In this document: positions 26,533 to 34,340 of the stretch, one piece after another
How positions within the stretch are numbered: position 1 is the first letter of the stretch
How the letters are laid out: the number at the start of each line of letters is the position of its first letter
Assembly: GCA_020847375.1 (NCBI GenBank)
Contig: JADLCB010000005.1
Span: 124,001 to 188,000 of the forward strand
Source of the DNA: Phycisphaerales bacterium
Lineage (GTDB): Bacteria; Planctomycetota; Phycisphaerae; Tepidisphaerales; Tepidisphaeraceae
Direction of reading: 5' to 3'
Length of the DNA: 64,000 bases
Translations under genes and position numbers: made by a program
Notes under the pieces: generated by a model
The model's database searches: none
The model's input: only the letters and a program-made list of their open reading frames with translations
What the model was told of the DNA's origin: nothing

Positions 26533-27723
26533 CTATTTCTCCAGATTCAGCGCCTTGGACAACGACTGGATCAACGGGTCAACAAACGGGCGCGCCGCCA
26601 GTAAGCGTGTTGCCCCAAAATCGCTGATCAGCGCAACCTGATCCGCGCCCTTGGGAACAATGCGCATGGGGCCGCGCTGATCAGTCGTGGTCGTCGCCTG
26701 CAAACCGGGAAACCTGATCGTGACGCCAGCGTGGAGCATCCGTTCAACGCGGATTTCTGATCGGGACCGATCCTGACTTGTTTTCCAGTCACGATGCAAG
26801 GCCGCCAGATCTTTTTGAATTACTGCCTCCTGTTGCGCAACTTCATACAAAATTTCGGTGGCTTTTTCTTTCTGGGCCGGGCTGAGCATTTTGGCATTTT
26901 TCAAAAACGATTCGACGCTCTGGCGGGTTTGCTGAAGTTTTTGGCGTTGTGCTTCCAGGGCGGGCAATCGTTCCCGCGCCAGTTGCGCAAGTGCCGGATC
27001 CTGCCCGGCGCACACAATGGTCGGGCTTCCCGAGACACTGCCCAACACACGGCAGTTGATCCCACCAGCAGCAACCGCCTCCCCACCCATCAATGCGCCG
27101 GCTTCGACGCGAACCGCCCCACTGGAAAATACCTGGCAGCCGAACAACTCCCTGCGAGCGATCACATCCTGACCGCTGTAAAGCGCAGCGCTGCTGGCAT
27201 GCGTGCATTGCAATAGGCCCCCTGCGGTGCATCGGCCCTTGCCATTTCCCAATATACCGGCGGAAGTTATCAAATCTCCCCCGGCATTGATTTCCGCTGC
27301 TCCCACGGATCCGGCGATACGAATCGATCCTTTGGCGTTCACCTGGAAAAGATCGGCGACGCCGCCCCCGATTATCACATTGCCAGAAAAATTGATATTG
27401 CCTGTTGAAAAATCAACGTCTCCCCCGATTTTCAGCTCATCTTCGACCCATATCCGGCCATCCTGCCGGTACAACTGTCCCGTAATGGTCGCGCGCAGGC
27501 TCTGAGCATCACTGGTCAACTCAATACCGGAACCGAGCGTAAACGGGTCAGGTGTATCTTCCGCCGCCGGCGCAATATGCGCAATAATCTGGCCGCAGTT
27601 CACAAGAAGAATGTGACTGCGATCATAATGACTGCAATCATCCTGCGCCGATTTATCCGTATTCACCAGCCACTGCTTCAACCGGTATTGCCCACTGAGG
27701 CAAGTATCGAGTGTTGTATTCAT
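26533..27723 (-). CDS. FapA/DUF342-family protein
   Basis: A 396-residue protein whose centre is a right-handed beta-helix typical of FapA (DUF342): VEDELKIGGDVDFSTGNINF, then SGNVIIGGGV, NAKGSIRIAGSV and many short repeats ending in glycine. A coiled coil of about 100 residues (ARERLPALEAQRQKLQQTRQ and onward) follows, with a small C-terminal domain. DUF342 proteins are often linked to flagellar or pilus and signalling genes, but the biochemical role is not established. It lies between a receiver and a CheX gene in the operon. GAGAGG precedes the ATG. Confidence 0.85.
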   Translation of the reverse strand: MNTTLDTCLSGQYRLKQWLVNTDKSAQDDCSHYDRSHILLVNCGQIIAHIAPAAEDTPDPFTLGSGIELTSDAQSLRATITGQLYRQDGRIWVEDELKIGGDVDFSTGNINFSGNVIIGGGVADLFQVNAKGSIRIAGSVGAAEINAGGDLITSAGILGNGKGRCTAGGLLQCTHASSAALYSGQDVIARRELFGCQVFSSGAVRVEAGALMGGEAVAAGGINCRVLGSVSGSPTIVCAGQDPALAQLARERLPALEAQRQKLQQTRQSVESFLKNAKMLSPAQKEKATEILYEVAQQEAVIQKDLAALHRDWKTSQDRSRSEIRVERMLHAGVTIRFPGLQATTTTDQRGPMRIVPKGADQVALISDFGATRLLAARPFVDPLIQSLSKALNLEK

Positions 27724-27818
27724 AAAGACCTCTCATTCAACCTCCGGCGTTACATATGCCTTGAATAGTTTCGCTTCCATTTATAAGCAGACGACGCTTA
27801 TCGTCATGCCCGTGGCTA

Positions 27819-28199
27819 TCAGGCGACGGCCTTGAGTTTTTCCAGCGTCGTTTTCACTTTCTCCAGCAACATTTCCGGCGTAAACGGCTTAATAACATAG
27901 TTATTCACGCCGGCCTTCAATGCTTCCATCACCCGCGACTTTTCCGCCTCGGTGGTCGCCATGATCAAAGGAGTTGCCTTGTCCTTTTCGCGGATGCGGC
28001 TGATGAGCGTGATTCCATCCATGTTGGGCATGTTCCAGTCCACCATGATGAGATTAAATCCTTCCGGTGTGGAAGCGATCGCGGTCAACGCCTCCAGGCC
28101 ATCGCCGGCCTCGCTGAATTCCACCGCACCCAGGTCACCCAGAACTTTTTTCTGGATATTCCGCATCGTTCGAGAATCATCGACGAGCAATATTTTCAT
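27819..28199 (-). CDS. CheY-like single-domain response regulator (copy 1)
   Basis: A 126-residue receiver with MKILLVDDSRTMRN (acidic pair), phosphoacceptor aspartate in LIMVDWNMPNMDG, conserved Thr in IMATTEAEKS and Lys in NNYVIKPFTPEMLL. No output domain. The frame extends upstream by 16 codons, but AGGAG sits eight bases before this ATG. Receivers of this type carry the CheA signal to a motor; no flagellar motor gene is nearby. Confidence 0.92.
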   Translation of the reverse strand: MKILLVDDSRTMRNIQKKVLGDLGAVEFSEAGDGLEALTAIASTPEGFNLIMVDWNMPNMDGITLISRIREKDKATPLIMATTEAEKSRVMEALKAGVNNYVIKPFTPEMLLEKVKTTLEKLKAVA

Positions 28200-28269
28200 G
28201 GTTGTACTCCTGCTGAGTGTTAATGTTGTAGGTCGTGATCGTTCCAACTCTTTAACCAGAACCTTGATC

Positions 28270-28776
28270 TCAGGTTCCTGCCGTCTGAAGCTGTTTTACT
28301 GAGACTTCGACGGCAAAATCGCCCACTTCAGTTTTGCACGGGATCACCACGCACGGCACATCGCTGGGCCGCGTGATAACGTGTCCCTGGCCAATGACAA
28401 CGCTGGGGATGCTGATGTCAGCCGCATTGCCCAGATGCTGCTTGGCGCCACCGGCAATCATGTTGGCCAGTTCGCCAACAGCGTCGGCAAAGTCCGGACT
28501 GTCTGGATCAACCGCCATACCGGCAAAAGCCTCGACGAGCTTGGCGGCGGCGCATTTTTGGAAGCTGACCACCACGGTGCCGATGACATCACCGGAGAAT
28601 CCGATAATGCCGGAAACGTCATACGCCGGTGCGCGATCCGTTTTAATTCGCGGGCGATCCATGGTCGTACTGACGCCAACCATCGTTGCAAATACATTGC
28701 GCACCGAATTGACAAAGGGCACAATCAACTTGGGGTTGATGGTCGGTGGAGTTGGGGTTGCCTGACTGGGTTGCAT
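28270..28776 (-). CDS. CheX-like CheY phosphatase (copy 2)
   Basis: A 168-residue CheX-fold protein. It begins with a Pro/Thr-rich stretch, then INPKLIVPFVNSVRNVFATMVG and the phosphatase helix DAVGELANMIAGGAKQHLG with the E-x-x-N pair. GISGIIGFSGDVIGTVVVSF-like strands are conserved with CheX. An AAGGA ribosome binding site precedes the ATG. It is placed between cheB and the first receiver. Confidence 0.87.
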   Translation of the reverse strand: MQPSQATPTPPTINPKLIVPFVNSVRNVFATMVGVSTTMDRPRIKTDRAPAYDVSGIIGFSGDVIGTVVVSFQKCAAAKLVEAFAGMAVDPDSPDFADAVGELANMIAGGAKQHLGNAADISIPSVVIGQGHVITRPSDVPCVVIPCKTEVGDFAVEVSVKQLQTAGT

Positions 28777-28822
28777 AATTTTATTCCTTACAAAGTTTCC
28801 ACGGCTTGCAAAACGACCTGTT

Positions 28823-29890
28823 TCATGAAACAGACAAAGTCTGCTTTTGCTGGAGAAGATGAATCATGGTTGGCGCTACTTCCGCCAATGGCACGACAAA
28901 TTCAGCCGCACCGCATTTGATGGCCTCGTGCGGCATTCCAAAAACGGTGCAGGACTGCTGATCCTGCGCCAACGTTCGAGCCCCGCTTTTACGCATGGCC
29001 AGCAGACCTTGGGCACCATCAGCACCCATTCCAGTGAGAATGGCGCCAATGGCATTGGCTCCGGCGTAATGGGCGACCGACTGGAACAAAAGTTCCACAC
29101 TGGGCCGCTGATGATGAACCGGGGGCGCTTCATTCAACTCAACGTAGTAACGCGCCGCCCGCCGAACCAGCTGCATGTGCTTGCCACCCGGCGCAATCAA
29201 TATCCGGCCATTCACCACCACATCGCCATCCGCCGCCTCCTTGACATTCATCGCGCAAATACTGTCCAGCCGTGCGGCAAAACTGGCGGTAAAACCAGGC
29301 GGCATGTGCTGGACAACCAGTATGCCCGGTGAGCTTTTGGGAAAACTGGGCAGTATCTGCGAAAGCGCCTGGACGCCGCCGGTGGAAGTCCCAATGGCAA
29401 ACACCTGATCCGTCGTTTCCGTCAGACTCAACTGGGTTGCGCCTGGCTTTGCCGGAGCCAAGGATGAAATCCGGCTGCACGCTGCCAGTTTCACTTTCTG
29501 AATCAGAACCGTCGCCAGCTCACCGACCGAATACGCTGATCCGGGTTTGGCCAGGACTTCCACCGCACCCGCCTCCATCGCTTGAATCGCCGTCGCCGTA
29601 CCTCGCGCCGTCAACGAACTGATAACGATGACGGGCATCGGATGGTACGCCATGAGCTTATTCAAGAAGGTAATGCCATCCATCCGCGGCATTTCAATAT
29701 CGAGTGTCAAAACGTCCGGCTTGAGCGCTTCGATTTTGTCACGCGCCACATAGGGATCAGGCGCCGTACCCACCACGCAAATTTGCGGATCGCGCTGCAA
29801 TTGGCGCGTCAGCACTTGGCGCACAATGGCTGAATCATCCACCACCAGGACTTTGATTACCGGAGCGGAGATGGAAACCGGCGCTGCCAT
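28823..29890 (-). CDS. cheB: Chemotaxis protein-glutamate methylesterase/deamidase
   Basis: A 355-residue CheB: an N-terminal receiver (VLVVDDSAIVRQVL, phosphoacceptor in LTLDIEMPRMDGITFL) and a C-terminal methylesterase with the catalytic serine in IGTSTGGVQAL, the histidine in VVQHMPPGFTASFAARLD and the aspartate in TGMGADGAQGLLAM. It removes methyl groups from the receptor. The longest frame adds 33 codons upstream that overlap the previous gene; the ATG with GGGAGGAA eight bases before it is used. It starts one base after the preceding stop codon. Confidence 0.95.
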   Translation of the reverse strand: MAAPVSISAPVIKVLVVDDSAIVRQVLTRQLQRDPQICVVGTAPDPYVARDKIEALKPDVLTLDIEMPRMDGITFLNKLMAYHPMPVIVISSLTARGTATAIQAMEAGAVEVLAKPGSAYSVGELATVLIQKVKLAACSRISSLAPAKPGATQLSLTETTDQVFAIGTSTGGVQALSQILPSFPKSSPGILVVQHMPPGFTASFAARLDSICAMNVKEAADGDVVVNGRILIAPGGKHMQLVRRAARYYVELNEAPPVHHQRPSVELLFQSVAHYAGANAIGAILTGMGADGAQGLLAMRKSGARTLAQDQQSCTVFGMPHEAIKCGAAEFVVPLAEVAPTMIHLLQQKQTLSVS

Positions 29891-29891
29891 G

Positions 29892-30335
29892 TTACTGTTC
29901 CTCCCGCATGCGTACCGCCAGCATAAAACCATCGGCGTCCAGCAGTTCCCATTGATGCACCGCCCAGCCGGAAGTATCAAAAGATTCAATCCGCGGAACC
30001 GCCATCGTATAGCTGGCCCGATCTGACTTATCGCGCAGAATCAACCCACAGGTCACATTGATGATCTCTTTGATTGCATCCTGCCCACTTGGGCAAAGAC
30101 TCGATTCACCCGGCGATTCGCCCAGTAGATTGCCCTGCACATAGCGGCCAAAATCCTCCGATGCCAGCAGCTCGATCGACCGCGACATCGGGCCGGTGAA
30201 TCGGATACTGGCTTTCAGGGCTGACTCCAACTGAGCCGGAGCCTGTTCCAATGGCGTTATCGAAATGAAAGCCATCGTCTCCAGTGCCTCAGCCAGACTC
30301 TGTACGAGCAGTTGTGCGTTATTGTCTTTACACAT
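29892..30335 (-). CDS. CheX-like protein (copy 3)
   Basis: A 147-residue divergent member of the CheX/CheC fold. The signature helix reads QDAIKEIINVTCGLIL: the E-x-x-N pair is kept, but the following Ala/Gly-rich turn is replaced by TCG. Its N-terminus (LVQSLAEALETMAFISITPLE) differs from the other two copies. The ATG overlaps the end of the upstream receiver gene by eight bases, with GGGAG six bases before it, so the two are tightly coupled. It may be a dephosphorylating partner for that receiver. Confidence 0.78.
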   Translation of the reverse strand: MCKDNNAQLLVQSLAEALETMAFISITPLEQAPAQLESALKASIRFTGPMSRSIELLASEDFGRYVQGNLLGESPGESSLCPSGQDAIKEIINVTCGLILRDKSDRASYTMAVPRIESFDTSGWAVHQWELLDADGFMLAVRMREEQ

Positions 30336-30708
30336 GTTCAACTCCCAGGGCTTGGAGAACCGCCGAGCGGACGGCCTCAGGTGTAAACGGCTTCGACAAA
30401 CAACCATGAATACCAACATCGCGGGCGAAATCCGCGGCATTAGGCTCAGCCGAAATCACAACCACAGGAATGTGTTTCAGCCTTTCATCCGCCAGCATGC
30501 GCCGGGTCATCTCAAAACCATCCATCTCCGGCATATTCAGATCGGCCAGGACCAGATCAACAGATGCCTGCCCCAGTACTTCCAGACCAGATTGGCCGTT
30601 GCCGGCTTCGTAGATATTTTCCACGGTCAATTCCGCCATTTTGATCGTACGTTTGATGATGGCGCGCGTGATGGCCGAATCATCAACAATTAAAAGATTG
30701 AATTTCAT
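30328..30708 (-). CDS. CheY-like single-domain response regulator (copy 2)
   Basis: A 126-residue receiver with LLIVDDSAITRAI, phosphoacceptor in LVLADLNMPEMDGFEMTRRML, Ser in VVVISAEPNAAD in place of the usual Thr, and Lys in GCLSKPFTPEAVR. It differs clearly from the first receiver, so they are not a recent duplication. The downstream CheX-like gene overlaps its 3' end. Confidence 0.92.
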   Translation of the reverse strand: MKFNLLIVDDSAITRAIIKRTIKMAELTVENIYEAGNGQSGLEVLGQASVDLVLADLNMPEMDGFEMTRRMLADERLKHIPVVVISAEPNAADFARDVGIHGCLSKPFTPEAVRSAVLQALGVEHV

Positions 30709-30714
30709 GGTCGT

Positions 30715-31176
30715 TTACCTCGTGGTTTTAATCACAACGGATCCATCCGCGATGCTCAGGTTCAGATTTCTGGGTGCATTACCGCCCACATCTTCCCCAT
30801 CAATGAACATTCCCTGTTGCCACAACAGCTTGCGGGCAGCGGCATAATTGCGACGGCCAATGTCAAATACGCCTGAGTCATCAAGAATCTGTGCTCCTCC
30901 AGCCAGATGCACCTTCAGGCGTTTTTTTTTCGCCCCCATGGCCAGCATTTTTTGCAACAGATACTGAAAACCGGTGTCAGCAAACATCATCGGATTGGCT
31001 TGTGCCTTGCTGGCGTCAAGCGTCGAAGTTGGCAACTGATAATGCAGCATGCCACCCACCTTGAGCATCGGGTCATACAGCGTCATGCCGATGCACGAAC
31101 CCAAAGAGTACGTGACCAGGATTTTCTGCGGATCACGCGACACTTTCGCGTCAGATATCCCAACAATGACATTCAC
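30715..31176 (-). CDS. cheD: Chemoreceptor glutamine deamidase CheD
   Basis: A 153-residue CheD with the catalytic cysteine in YSLGSCIGMTLYD and the histidine in GMLHYQLP. CheD deamidates receptor glutamines and can also interact with CheC/CheX phosphatases. The longest frame starts at an ATG inside cheR; a GTG start (VNVIVGISDA) with GAGGAGG five bases upstream is much better and leaves a 13-base gap to cheR. The downstream receiver starts six bases after the stop. Confidence 0.88.
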   Translation of the reverse strand: MNVIVGISDAKVSRDPQKILVTYSLGSCIGMTLYDPMLKVGGMLHYQLPTSTLDASKAQANPMMFADTGFQYLLQKMLAMGAKKKRLKVHLAGGAQILDDSGVFDIGRRNYAAARKLLWQQGMFIDGEDVGGNAPRNLNLSIADGSVVIKTTR

Positions 31177-31189
31177 TCGTTCCTCCTCG

Positions 31190-32029
31190 CTATGGCTTGC
31201 GGTAAATAGTCGGCTGAACATACGAAAATGAATGGTCAAGCCCGGTCAGTGATTCGGAATGCCCGGTAAACAGCAATCCACCATCGGATAGATGGTCCCA
31301 GAATCGATTCACCAGCCGCTGTTGTGTCGGCTTGTCGAAATAGATCATGACATTGCGGCAGAAGATGAAGTCAAACGGCCCGGTAAACGGCCAGTCGTTC
31401 ATCAGATTCAAATAACGAAAACTGACGAGCAGCCGCGCTTCTGGCACAACATGGAAGGATTGTTCCCGTGAATGCCCACACGGGACGAAGTACCGGCTGC
31501 GATAAGGTTCCGGCACGCCGTCAACACGGTCATATGAGTAGAGACCAGACTTAGCCGTGTGCAGCACGCGCGTGCTGATATCGGTCGCCAGGATCTTGAT
31601 ATCCCAGTGTTGCGAATGAACCTGCTCCAGCAGCGTCATCGCCAGTGAATATGGCTCTTCGCCGGTGGAGCAACCGGCACTCCAGACACGCAGGCTTGGA
31701 TTGTTGAGCTTATTTTTATGCGCCATCCAATCCGGTAGAAACCGCTGGCGCAGGTAATCGAAATGCCCAATTTCCCTGAAGAAACTGGTCAAATTGGTGC
31801 TCATGGCATCGATCAGCGCAGTAAATTCCTGTCCACCGGTATCCGCCTCAATATGATCCAGATAGTCCTGCAGCGTGGCAAAACCACCACTGCGCAACCG
31901 CTTGGCGATCCGGGCCTGCACCAGCTCTTGCTTACCATCGTGCAGATTAATACCGCAGTGCCGATACACCATGTCACTGATCACGCGGAAATCAGCCTCA
32001 CTGATAATATCCTGGGTGCTATTAATCAT
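31190..32029 (-). CDS. cheR: Chemotaxis protein methyltransferase
   Basis: A 279-residue S-adenosylmethionine-dependent methyltransferase. The N-terminal all-alpha CheR domain is followed by the methyltransferase fold with LRVWSAGCSTGEEPYSLAM, ILATDISTRVL and FDFIFCRNVMIYFD. It methylates receptor glutamates, opposing CheB. GGGAG four bases before the ATG. It lies between the receptor gene and cheD. Confidence 0.95.
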   Translation of the reverse strand: MINSTQDIISEADFRVISDMVYRHCGINLHDGKQELVQARIAKRLRSGGFATLQDYLDHIEADTGGQEFTALIDAMSTNLTSFFREIGHFDYLRQRFLPDWMAHKNKLNNPSLRVWSAGCSTGEEPYSLAMTLLEQVHSQHWDIKILATDISTRVLHTAKSGLYSYDRVDGVPEPYRSRYFVPCGHSREQSFHVVPEARLLVSFRYLNLMNDWPFTGPFDFIFCRNVMIYFDKPTQQRLVNRFWDHLSDGGLLFTGHSESLTGLDHSFSYVQPTIYRKP

Positions 32030-32112
32030 GTTTCTCCCGGTTTGAACTCAATGAACAAAGCCATTGATCCGGGCGCAAAATCCATTTTGGCCCGGATCGT
32101 TTGGCCACTACG

Positions 32113-33681
32113 TCAGGCTGCCTTGCTGAAGTCGGCGAAGCTCTGCTCTTCTTCGTCGCTCAGCGGGATTGCATGACCTTTGTGCACGGGTGGTTTGACC
32201 ATCTTGATCTTGCCCGCACCGGTGGACCGGTGGCGCTGGCTCTGGCCCGTGGTCTTGGCGGTACCGCCCACCAAGGCAACAAGCTCGTTGACCATGCCGC
32301 TCATCTGTTCCGCCTGCGCAGCCAGCTCTTCCGAAGCCGAGGCGCTCTCTTCGGCGTTGGCCGCATTGGACTGAGTTACCTTGTCCATCTGCGCAACTGC
32401 GGTATTGACCTGACCAATCCCCTGGCTTTGCTCCTGGCTGGCTGCGGCAATCTCACTGATCAGCGTATTCACCTTGGTGTTGGCTGCAGTGATCTCCTCC
32501 AGCATATTGCCAACCTCCTGCGCGATGGTGACACCATTGCGGCTGTTCTGCACAGACTCTTCGATCAGGGCAGACGTATTTTTGGCCGCTTCAGCTGAGC
32601 GCATCGCCAGATTGCGCACTTCTTCCGCCACCACGGCAAATCCCTTGCCTGCCTCACCAGCCCGGGCGGCCTCCACCGCTGCATTGAGCGCCAGCAGATT
32701 CGTCTGGAAGGCGATTTCGTCGATCACCTTGATGATCTTGGCTGTCTCCTGCGCACTCTTTTGAATCTCGCTGATGGCGCTGGACATGCGAATCATCGCC
32801 TCATTGCCCTTGTCAGCCGACTTCTGAGCCTCACTTGACAACGAACTGGCCTGCAACGAGGTCTCCGCATTTTTCTTGGTCATTGAAGACATCTCTTCCA
32901 AGCTGGAGCTGGTCTCTTCCAGGCTAGCTGCCTGCTCGCTGGCACCTTGCGCCAGTGACTGGCTGGCGGCTGAGACCTGCTGCGCCGCCGCCGACACCTG
33001 TTCCGAGCCTTCACCCAATGACGAGGCCATGCGCGTCAGCGCCTTGTTAATGGTGGCAATGATGAAAAAGGCAATGACAATTCCCACCAGAACCGCAATA
33101 CTCAGCACGATGACAATGCCCGTTTTAGCCGTTGACACCGTCTGCTCAGCGGTCTTGCCGATTTCCAGCCCACGATCCCTGCTCCAGTCAGCCAGCTTAA
33201 TGAACGCCTCATTGGCCTGAACGTAGGCAGGCATCATCTTGGTCTGCGCCAACTCTTGAGCGCTCTGGACTTGCCCGTCTGCACTCAATTTCATGGCTTG
33301 TTCGCGATAATCCAACGCGACCCCCAACGCACTGTCGGCCTTATTAAACAACTGCTTATTCTCGTCAAGGATCATAATTGACTTGTAGTGTTCCATGATC
33401 TCTCTCAGCTTGCTCTGATTCTCTTCGATCTGTTTGACGTAACTCGCCCTCTGCGCGTCGTTGGTGGACAACAAAAACGCCAACGACATCGCTCGTCCTC
33501 GGTTGATCTCAGTTGCCATACGTCCGGTATCAATGCTCCCTGCCAGAGCATCATCAGCCAGGAGATCTGTCTGGTTGCCCAGATTGTCTGTCTGGTAATA
33601 GGCGAAGATACCCATGCCCGATGCCAATATGATGACCGTGGTAAATCCAATGATAATCCGTTTTCCAATTGTCATTTTCAT
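32113..33681 (-). CDS. Methyl-accepting chemotaxis protein without a recognisable HAMP domain
   Basis: A 522-residue receptor: transmembrane helix 1 at about residues 8-29, a periplasmic helical sensor of about 155 residues resembling a four-helix bundle, transmembrane helix 2 at 188-210, then the coiled-coil signalling domain. The hairpin tip [23 protein letters not shown] and flanking methylation helices are intact. After helix 2 only about 15 residues ([17 protein letters not shown]) separate the membrane from the coiled coil, so there is no room for a standard HAMP domain of about 50 residues. The tail after residue 470 is basic and then acidic. The ligand is unknown. Confidence 0.92.
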   Translation of the reverse strand: MKMTIGKRIIIGFTTVIILASGMGIFAYYQTDNLGNQTDLLADDALAGSIDTGRMATEINRGRAMSLAFLLSTNDAQRASYVKQIEENQSKLREIMEHYKSIMILDENKQLFNKADSALGVALDYREQAMKLSADGQVQSAQELAQTKMMPAYVQANEAFIKLADWSRDRGLEIGKTAEQTVSTAKTGIVIVLSIAVLVGIVIAFFIIATINKALTRMASSLGEGSEQVSAAAQQVSAASQSLAQGASEQAASLEETSSSLEEMSSMTKKNAETSLQASSLSSEAQKSADKGNEAMIRMSSAISEIQKSAQETAKIIKVIDEIAFQTNLLALNAAVEAARAGEAGKGFAVVAEEVRNLAMRSAEAAKNTSALIEESVQNSRNGVTIAQEVGNMLEEITAANTKVNTLISEIAAASQEQSQGIGQVNTAVAQMDKVTQSNAANAEESASASEELAAQAEQMSGMVNELVALVGGTAKTTGQSQRHRSTGAGKIKMVKPPVHKGHAIPLSDEEEQSFADFSKAA

Positions 33682-33727
33682 GATTGTTTTCCTTTGATTT
33701 CAGGGTTTAAGTTGAATGTGACTTGAT

Positions 33728-34228
33728 TCAGGCGGCCTGGGCGGCCAGTTTCTCGATCTCGCTGCTGCCCAGAACACTGTCAATATCCAGTAGAATTTTG
33801 ACGTTTTGACCAATTTTGCCCATGCCCAGGATAAAGCTGCTGTCAACCGACGTGCCGAAACTCGGCGCATCCTCGATTTGCTCGCAGGCAATATCCAGAA
33901 CTTCCGAAACACGATCGACAACAATGCCGGTGTTCAGACGCCTTTGTCCGGACTGAATCTCCACCACGATGATGCAGGTCTGGTCGGTCTTCTCGACCGC
34001 CTCCATCGCAAAACGTGAACGCAGATCAATGACACTGATCACCTGCCCGCGCAGATTGATCACACCCTTGACATGCGGCGGGGTACGCGGAACTGCGGTA
34101 ATCTCCATGATTCCGATGATTTCCCGTACCTTGAGAATCTCCAGACCGTATTCTTCCCGCCCCAGGGCAAAGGTCAGGTATTTGCCACCTTTCCTCCGCT
34201 CCCCGGAGACAGCATCAGCATTTGCCAT
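33728..34228 (-). CDS. cheW: Chemotaxis coupling protein CheW
   Basis: A 166-residue CheW: KYLTFALGREEYGLEILKVREIIGIMEITAVPRTPPHVKGVINLRGQ-type pattern (seen in parts as EEYGLEILKVREIIG and GVINLRGQVISVIDLR). It links receptor and CheA in the signalling array. AAAGGAG precedes the ATG. It lies 112 bases after cheA and 46 bases before the receptor gene. Confidence 0.95.
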   Translation of the reverse strand: MANADAVSGERRKGGKYLTFALGREEYGLEILKVREIIGIMEITAVPRTPPHVKGVINLRGQVISVIDLRSRFAMEAVEKTDQTCIIVVEIQSGQRRLNTGIVVDRVSEVLDIACEQIEDAPSFGTSVDSSFILGMGKIGQNVKILLDIDSVLGSSEIEKLAAQAA

Positions 34229-34340
34229 AACAAGCTCCTTTCTAGTGTGCTTATAGCAATTCCACTCACTGACGATGACTTCTTTTCCTCACTCCATCTG
34301 ACACGCTGACACCCGCCAGGCATGCCTTTTCTGTTGATCC

